Origin: Lachnospiraceae bacterium
GTDB taxonomy: Bacteria > Bacillota > Clostridia > Lachnospirales > Lachnospiraceae
Reading direction: 5' to 3'
NCBI GenBank assembly: GCA_017455435.1
Contig: JAFTAU010000052.1
Coordinates: forward strand, 1 to 34,811
Length of the DNA: 34,811 nucleotides
Below, in pieces: positions 32,862-34,811 of this stretch. Each line of letters begins with the position of its first letter. The first letter of the stretch is position 1. Made by a program: the position numbers and the translations under genes. The notes below the pieces were generated by a model that saw nothing but the letters and a program-made list of their open reading frames with translations, was not told where the DNA came from and searched no databases.

Positions 32862-34811
32862 ATGAAGCGTCAGTTCACCATCGGCATCACCGATGATGTG
32901 ACAAAGCTTTCACTCAAAGAGACCAAGGCTCCCAACACGGCCGCGAAGGGCACTATCGAGTGCAAGTTCTGGGGTCTCGGCGGCGACGGCACCGTTGGCG
33001 CAAACAAGAACTCCATCAAGATTATCGGCGACTACACCGAAAAATACGTTCAGGCGTACTTCCAGTATGACTCCAAAAAGACCGGCGGCGTGACCGTCAG
33101 CCACCTTCGTTTCGGCGACAAGCCCATCAAGAGCCCTTACTATATCAACAAGGCTGATTTTGTGGCCTGCCACAATCCTTCATATGTCACAAAGGGATTC
33201 AAGATGGTTCAGGACGTCAAGCCCGGTGGAGTCTTCATGATCAACTGCCAGTGGAGCGCCAAAGAGCTCGAAAAGCATCTTGACGCCGACGCAAAGCGTT
33301 ATATCGCAAAGAACAGGATTCAGCTCTACACCATCAACGCCATTGACCTCGCTCAGAAGGTCGGCATGGGCAAGCGCACCAACACCATCCTTCAGTCTGC
33401 ATTCTTTACCCTTGCAAAGGTTATGCCTCAGAAGGAAGCCATCGAGCACATGAAGGAAAAGGCAAAAGCTTCTTATATGAAGAAGGGTGAAGACGTCGTC
33501 AAGGCAAACTGGGACGCCATCGACGCCGGAGCTACCGCTTTTGTAAAGATCGATGTTCCCGCAAAGTGGGCCGAGGCCGAAGACAAGGTCAAAGAGGTCA
33601 AGCTTTCCGGCAGACCCGAGCTTGTAAAGCAGGTTAAGGAGATTCTCAACCCCATCGACAAGATGGACGGCGATTCTCTCCCTGTTTCCACGTTTATGCC
33701 TCATGTTGACGGACAGTTCGAGCTGGGCGCCTCCGCATACGAAAAGCGCGGCGTAGCGGTTTCCGTTCCCGAGTGGAATGAAAAGACCTGTATCCAGTGC
33801 AACCAGTGCGCGTTTGTCTGCCCTCATGCCACCATCCGTCCTTACATGCTTACCGAAAAAGAAGCCGCTGACCTCAAGGGCGCGAAGATCGTTCCCGTCA
33901 AGGCCGGCAAGGGCAAAGACGTATATCAGTATACAATGACCGTATCTCCTCTGGATTGTATGGGATGCGGCGTCTGCGCTACCGTCTGCCCTACGAAGTC
34001 ACTCACCATGGTTCCTCAGGAGAGCCAGCTCGACCAGCAGAAATACTTCGACAAAGCTGTCGCAAAGGTTGCGCCCAAGAAAGAAATCGAAGCCGCTACC
34101 GTCAAGGAAAGCCAGTTCATCAAGCCTCTGCTTGAGTTCTCCGGCTCCTGCGCAGGCTGCGCCGAGACCTCTTATGCCCGCCTGATTACCCAGCTTTTCG
34201 GTGACCGCATGTACATTTCCAATGCTACAGGCTGTTCATCTATCTGGGGCAACCCCGGCGCCACCTCGCCTTTCACCACGAACGCCGAGGGTCACGGCCC
34301 CGCATGGTGCAACTCCCTCTTTGAAGATAACGCCGAGCACGGCTTCGGCATGTGGGTAGCTCAGGATACCATCCGCGAGAACACCGCTGCCCTCATCAGA
34401 GAAGTTGCCGAAAAGACCGACAATGCGGAACGCAAGGCCGCCTGTGAGAAATGGCTCGACACCATGTATGACGGTGACGCAAACCAGCAGGCCACAAAAG
34501 ACCTCATTGCGAACCTCGAAAAGAACGTCTGCTGCGACACGGTTGCTCAGATCCTTGCCAATAAGGATTATCTGAACAAGAAATCCGTCTGGATCTTCGG
34601 CGGCGACGGCTGGGCATATGACATCGGCTTCGGCGGCGTTGACCACGTGCTCGCCTCCAACAAGGACGTAAACATCTTCGTATTCGATACCGAAGTTTAC
34701 TCCAATACCGGCGGACAGGCTTCAAAGGCCTCCAATATCGGACAGGTCGCTCAGTTCGCGGCAGCCGGCAAGGAAGTCAAGAAAAAGAGCCTCGCCGAGA
34801 TCGCTATGAGC
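32862..34811 (+). CDS. nifJ: Pyruvate:ferredoxin oxidoreductase, remaining part (PorG, PorD and PorB-like domains), partial at window edge
   Basis: The frame is open from the TAG to the window end, at least 650 codons from ATG 32862. AAAGGA (32852-32857) lies four bases before this ATG, a usable but short spacing. Visible in order: the gamma-like domain (IECKFWGLGGDGTVGANK, SHLRFGDKPI, ADFVACHNPSYV); a two-cluster ferredoxin domain (CIQCNQCAFVCPH and CMGCGVCATVCPT); proximal cluster cysteines in GSCAGCAET and NATGCSSIWG; and the thiamine-diphosphate motif FGGDGWAYDIGFGG with EVYSNTGGQASKAS. No frameshift, missing motif or decay is seen. The end and the last cluster cysteine are beyond the window. 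Coordinates exclude five codons between TAG and ATG that still resemble NifJ. Confidence 0.88.
   Translation, partial: MKRQFTIGITDDVTKLSLKETKAPNTAAKGTIECKFWGLGGDGTVGANKNSIKIIGDYTEKYVQAYFQYDSKKTGGVTVSHLRFGDKPIKSPYYINKADFVACHNPSYVTKGFKMVQDVKPGGVFMINCQWSAKELEKHLDADAKRYIAKNRIQLYTINAIDLAQKVGMGKRTNTILQSAFFTLAKVMPQKEAIEHMKEKAKASYMKKGEDVVKANWDAIDAGATAFVKIDVPAKWAEAEDKVKEVKLSGRPELVKQVKEILNPIDKMDGDSLPVSTFMPHVDGQFELGASAYEKRGVAVSVPEWNEKTCIQCNQCAFVCPHATIRPYMLTEKEAADLKGAKIVPVKAGKGKDVYQYTMTVSPLDCMGCGVCATVCPTKSLTMVPQESQLDQQKYFDKAVAKVAPKKEIEAATVKESQFIKPLLEFSGSCAGCAETSYARLITQLFGDRMYISNATGCSSIWGNPGATSPFTTNAEGHGPAWCNSLFEDNAEHGFGMWVAQDTIRENTAALIREVAEKTDNAERKAACEKWLDTMYDGDANQQATKDLIANLEKNVCCDTVAQILANKDYLNKKSVWIFGGDGWAYDIGFGGVDHVLASNKDVNIFVFDTEVYSNTGGQASKASNIGQVAQFAAAGKEVKKKSLAEIAMS

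Overview
The window looks like chromosome of an anaerobic Clostridia-type Firmicute. Four things support this: a large SRP RNA with an Alu domain directly upstream of dnaX-ybaB-recR; Bacillus/Clostridia gene orders (gdpP-rplI-dnaB; hup-rqcP-divIC-tilS-hpt-ftsH; ecfA1-ecfA2-ecfT-truA); a class III ribonucleotide reductase activase; and a pyruvate:ferredoxin oxidoreductase (PFOR, NifJ). GC content is moderate, starts are ATG, GTG or TTG, and most genes have GGAGG-like ribosome sites. I cannot name a genus. TAA and TGA are the usual stops, but TAG ends four ordinary genes, so the code appears standard.

Layout. Positions 1-2315 hold two minus-strand genes, an AlbA_2/HATPase-type putative regulator and an NrdG-like radical SAM activase, with a small inverted repeat at the left edge. 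Positions 2316-3122 are noncoding and unusual: a promoter carrying TTTTGAAAA-type repeats, then seven hairpin units at an exact 53-bp period, then tandem promoters for SRP RNA (3123-3388). From 3417 to 8882 run dnaX, ybaB, recR, an acidic TPR-like protein and a CvpA-family membrane protein. From 9031 to 14561 run murA, gdpP, rplI, dnaB and a HIT-family gene. From 14686 to 24318 run hup (own promoter and terminator), rqcP, divIC, tilS, hpt, ftsH, a GH13 enzyme, typA, a small membrane exporter-like gene and azlCD. An aquaporin with variant NPA motifs stands between terminators. Positions 25252-28592 carry an ECF transporter energizing module plus truA. A putative glycosyltransferase follows.

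The right end is the most unusual part. Divergent promoters of a small membrane protein and of an AAA-type ATPase flank seven copies of a 10-bp-spaced GTTATATAA motif, and this array forms part of the ATPase promoter. The last gene is nifJ. It has a strong promoter and intact sequence throughout, but an in-frame TAG lies at the junction between the part equivalent to PorA and the part equivalent to PorG-PorD-PorB. A purine-rich site and an ATG follow immediately. The window ends inside the thiamine-diphosphate domain.

Most of the window is core information processing: replication and repair, translation and its quality control, envelope synthesis, division, proteolysis and vitamin import. The best candidates for undescribed biology are the 53-bp hairpin array, the 10-bp operator-like array and the split nifJ. 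Their functions are inferences; the repeats, promoters and stop codon are read directly from the sequence.
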